From Andrena cerasifolii (taxonomy: Eukaryota > Arthropoda > Insecta > Hymenoptera > Andrenidae), in the NCBI RefSeq assembly GCF_050908995.1, contig NC_135121.1, positions 14,074,001 through 14,138,000 on the forward strand: a DNA stretch of 64,000 nucleotides. Reading direction: 5' to 3'. Both the position numbers and the translations under genes were made by a program. Below are positions 62,700 to 64,000 of the stretch, piece after piece (the first letter of the stretch is position 1; each line of letters starts with the position of its first letter). The notes below the pieces were generated by a model, which searched no databases, was not told the origin of the DNA, and worked only from the letters and a program-made list of their open reading frames with translations.

Positions 62700-63351
62700 T
62701 AGCGATATTAACGTTTCATTCGAATTGCCACGAATCTACCGTTCCGTTCACCGTTTGTATTTATTAGTATAACGATTACACGACACGCGCGTATAGGCTA
62801 CCGTCGTATCTTTTTCATTTGGGAAGAAATGGAATGTAAAATTTGAGCAAACCAAACGATCGGTCTACGAGGGATAGCGATGCTATTCGTTTTCTTTCTC
62901 CTCGTTGATTACAACTCTCCAAAGGGTACTGGAACTTTTTACCAAAGCGAGCATATATAGACAAACGAAAAAAGGGGATTCAGAATGTTACAAACAATAT
63001 CAACAGTGTGCCTCTGATTCGTTACGAAATCAACGTAAATTTCCAACACCCTAAGTACCGCCATGTTACCTGTCCTGTAACGTATCATCCGTTATTATAA
63101 TACGCAAGGTCAAATAAATGCATAGCGAAGCACTGGTTTTTAGTTAGAATCTCCCTGGTTGTACACACACCACGACGACCAAGAATCTCCCTTCGGGTCA
63201 CGTCTACTCGCGATCGAGTAGAATTCTTTCATGTCTAATCGAGCAATAATGATTGCGATGTAACAGTTTGTAAGCATACAGGAAAGGTAATCACTTTTTT
63301 TTACTCATTTCTCTCGCAAGAGCTGGGAAACAAGATAAACGAAGGAGGAAT

Positions 63352-63393
63352 CAATGGTACGCTACGCCGCACGTAATCTGTAGCGTACCATTG
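63352..63393. repeat. Perfect 14-bp stem hairpin
   Basis: CAATGGTACGCTAC (63352-63365) pairs with GTAGCGTACCATTG (63380-63393) around a 14-base loop. Pairing extends imperfectly for about ten more bases. Could be a transposon end or a precursor-RNA hairpin. Confidence 0.7.
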
Positions 63394-63502
63394 GTTTCTT
63401 CTTTACCACGCTCCGTCCGAGGGACCCGCTTCAGGTCTCAACTCTCGAAAATCAGACTATAGTGAGACCGCAGCCGCCGATCGTGGCTAGGAAACTCGAC
63501 CT

Positions 63503-63544
63503 TAAAGGCGGGATCTCCTAGCTGCCGGTCGCATCCCGCCTTTA
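63503..63544. repeat. Perfect 12-bp stem hairpin
   Basis: TAAAGGCGGGAT (63503-63514) pairs with ATCCCGCCTTTA (63533-63544) with an 18-base loop. Two smaller hairpins flank it (GGTCTCA/TGAGACC at 63434-63469 and GGTTCG/CGAACC at 63561-63577). Confidence 0.7.
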
Positions 63545-64000
63545 CACGATAAGACACGGCGGTTCGGTATTCGAACCAGAGTGAGATCTTTCGAAAAACA
63601 ATCATCGCATTCTTACAAAGATGACTATTTATTGCAATCGCCTTCATTAGCACTTGTCACGAAAACAGAAACAGTTTGGATCAATTTTTTATAATAGAAA
63701 TAATACTGCTACTGCTGCTGCTATCTTTGTCCTCCGGTACGTTTTCATGTATATTCATATAGAAATTCTTAAGGAGTCGGCGCTTACGGCATTAATCTTC
63801 CATATTCGGAAGAAAGATGACTTTTCTTAATCGCCTCCATCACTCTCGAAACGTAGTGATACCTAAATGTCGTACAACGATAAAACTCGATGAATCTATT
63901 TCGATGGAAAATGAAAGAGAAGGAAAGCGATTTCGCCCGCATAGTTACCAATTTTTTTCCGTTAAAGTACTGGGCGTCATTGGATTCCTATTCACACCGT

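Larger units (their letters stand above)
62700..64000. other. 3' of TOM22 with a hairpin cluster; no gene called
   Basis: Contains the TOM22 3' UTR (AATAAA near 63114) and then a cluster of short perfect inverted repeats at 63352-63577, described separately. A short CTG/CTA repeat lies near 63709-63722. The frame at 63438-63653 spans the hairpins and matches no family known to me. Confidence 0.45.

Noticed and set aside
63555..63600. tRNA gene around GGTTCGAATACC
   Set aside because: The T-arm-like stem does not pair properly and no acceptor or anticodon arms can be drawn.

Overview
This is a eukaryotic window and almost certainly insect nuclear DNA. Genes have short introns (about 75-300 bp) with GT/AG borders and clean reading-phase agreement. 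The non-coding DNA is full of microsatellites and short inverted-repeat transposons. The proteins are insect-like: a DM4/12 protein, a TGIF/achintya-type TALE homeobox protein, flightless-I and a neuroparsin. CpG-rich DNA, a neuroparsin gene (lost in Drosophila melanogaster) and the transposon mix suggest a hymenopteran such as an ant, bee or wasp. That placement is inference.

Layout, left to right. 1-339 (-): 5' part of mitochondrial ribosomal protein L17, running off the edge. 2.2-4.5 kb (-): RNF34/RFFL-type E3 ligase, six exons. 5.2-6.5 kb: a hAT element nested in another hAT, then a solo-LTR candidate. 7.4-8.6 kb (-): secreted DM4/12 protein. 8.6-16.8 kb: gene-poor, with microsatellites. 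16.9-21.4 kb (-): TGIF/achintya homeobox gene. 21.4-30.2 kb: gene-poor, with three inverted-repeat elements. 30.2-30.5 kb (-): NDUFS5. 31.7-33.5 kb (-): CTU2. 35.6-36.5 kb (+): mRpL40. 37.1-38.1 kb (-): multipass RING ligase of the TRC8/RNF145 kind, 5' end unresolved. 40.9-41.7 kb (+): neuroparsin. 43.5-49.6 kb (-): very large RIIa plus IQ-motif (SPA17-like) protein. 50.8-52.0 kb (-): DPH5. 53.5-53.7 kb (+): EMRE. 54.2-60.0 kb (-): flightless-I, 22 coding exons. 62.0-62.7 kb (+): TOM22. 62.7-64.0 kb: a cluster of hairpins and no clear gene.

The genes are not one pathway, but mitochondrial functions recur: mRpL17, mRpL40, NDUFS5, EMRE and TOM22. Two translation-modification genes are present (CTU2 for tRNA thiolation, DPH5 for diphthamide on EF2), as are two RING ligases. 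CTU2/mRpL40, DPH5/EMRE and FliI/TOM22 are divergent pairs, and each shared upstream region carries an inverted-repeat transposon.

No new enzymatic or defence system is visible. The most notable items are the transposon families, several apparently non-autonomous with readable target-site duplications; two related elements with different ends; a 313-bp nearly perfect hairpin; the 1,500-residue SPA17-like protein; and the His/Arg/Gln-rich N-terminus of the homeobox gene. All exon models were read by eye from splice signals and phase, without transcript data.
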